Assembly: GCA_024281825.1 (NCBI GenBank) | Contig: JAMWZY010000001.1 | Location: 186,001-250,000 of the forward strand | DNA length: 64,000 bases | DNA from: Nitrosomonas sp. | Lineage (GTDB): Bacteria > Pseudomonadota > Gammaproteobacteria > Burkholderiales > Nitrosomonadaceae | Direction of reading: 5' to 3' | Part shown: positions 63,722 through 64,000 of the stretch, piece after piece | Position numbering within the stretch: the first letter of the stretch is position 1 | Layout of the letters: each line of letters begins with the position of its first letter | The notes under the pieces: generated by a model | Databases searched by the model: none | Told to the model about the DNA's origin: nothing | What the model saw: only the letters and a program-made list of their open reading frames with translations | Program-made: the position numbers and the translations under genes

Positions 63722-64000
63722 TGGATGATGACGGTATAAAAAAAAGCGCTATCCTACTCATGACATTAGGAGAAGCTGAGGCGGCATCGGTGATTAAATT
63801 GTTAGGGCCGAAAGAAGTACAGAAGCTTGGTGAAGCAATGTCTAGTCTGCAAAATATCACGCGTACTGAAATCGAAACAACTCTTCAGCAATTTTGTAGT
63901 GAGACAGAGGGAAGAACTACACTCGGCCAAGATTCGTCAAGCTATATCCGTAAAGTTCTGACCACCGCATTAGGTGATGAAAAAGCCGCCAATTTGATTG
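63721..64000 (+). CDS. fliG: flagellar motor switch protein FliG, N-terminal part (truncated by window)
   Basis: ATG at 63721 overlaps the fliF stop by one base, so translation is coupled. The visible residues IKKSAILLMTLGEAEAASVIKLLGPKEVQKLGEAM, then GDEKAANLI match the FliG N-terminal domain. The rest lies beyond position 64000. Confidence 0.93.
   Translation, partial: MDDDGIKKSAILLMTLGEAEAASVIKLLGPKEVQKLGEAMSSLQNITRTEIETTLQQFCSETEGRTTLGQDSSSYIRKVLTTALGDEKAANLI

Noticed and set aside
1..64000. Search for tRNA, rRNA, CRISPR arrays and a phage or ICE boundary
   Set aside because: No tRNA-like T-arm (GGTTCGAnTCC), rRNA segment, regular spaced repeats or integrase gene was seen. Mobile DNA is limited to one intact IS and small relics.

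Overview
The window reads as chromosome of a betaproteobacterial ammonia oxidiser, most likely Nitrosomonas or a close relative. The evidence is a P460-family cytochrome, a PEP-CTERM protein and a TIGR04073-type exosortase-associated protein, lineage-typical small proteins (DUF3460, DUF6164, the DUF2868/DUF3482 pair), several RTX/FG-GAP surface proteins, and moderate-to-low GC. No tRNA, rRNA or CRISPR array was seen.

Layout. 1-3.7 kb: a TlpA-like thioredoxin and a sialidase-like protein (minus strand) diverge from a secreted protein with a predicted N-terminal His; an IS1595-family element sits in the shared promoter region. 3.7-13.4 kb: FG-GAP and RTX surface proteins, a GNAT protein, a decayed IS5-type transposase, a CDF transporter, a VIT-family transporter and a membrane protein. 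13.6-18.9 kb: FKBP, a DUF748 AsmA-like giant, YnbE, YdbL and PncC. 19-23.5 kb: PEP-CTERM lipase, small membrane proteins, an SDR and the P460-family cytochrome. 24.1-27.2 kb: two further paralogues of the 2933 protein, a HEAT-repeat protein and another secreted protein with a predicted mature N-terminal His. 27.3-41 kb: mostly housekeeping genes (AnmK, M23 peptidase, TyrS, RhlE, alpha carbonic anhydrase, ABC-F, DUF2868/DUF3482). 41-48.5 kb: a desaturase remnant, an OprP-like porin, IlvA, small envelope proteins and a MauG/CcpA-type dihaem peroxidase. 48.7-55.3 kb: RlmKL preceded by a five-gene cluster (cysteine desulfurase, LicC-like nucleotidyltransferase, HIT protein, fatty-acid desaturase, diverged phosphoglycerate mutase). 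55.9-58.8 kb: a large FG-GAP/RTX protein. 58.8-64 kb: flagellar genes, with fleS-fleR-fliE diverging from fliF-fliG.

Most notable is a dispersed putative regulon. A 17-bp palindrome, TGCGACAATTTGYCGCA in gene orientation, occurs five times, always in an intergenic region upstream of a gene for an exported protein: the TlpA/sialidase operon, each of the three paralogous N-terminal-His proteins, and the dihaem peroxidase. Four of the five lie about 142-166 bp from the start codon. The motif resembles GCGNC-N5-GNCGC, the site of RegA/PrrA/RoxR-class redox response regulators. The target set suggests periplasmic copper or redox handling. The IS1595 copy landed between two of these sites and left a 9-bp duplication.

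A second lead is the cluster at 51.1-55.3 kb. Its phosphoglycerate-mutase-like protein keeps the RHG catalytic core but has replaced the substrate-binding Lys and Arg-Arg, and it sits with a cytidylyltransferase-like protein and a desaturase. This suggests a non-glycolytic, possibly lipid-head-group, role.
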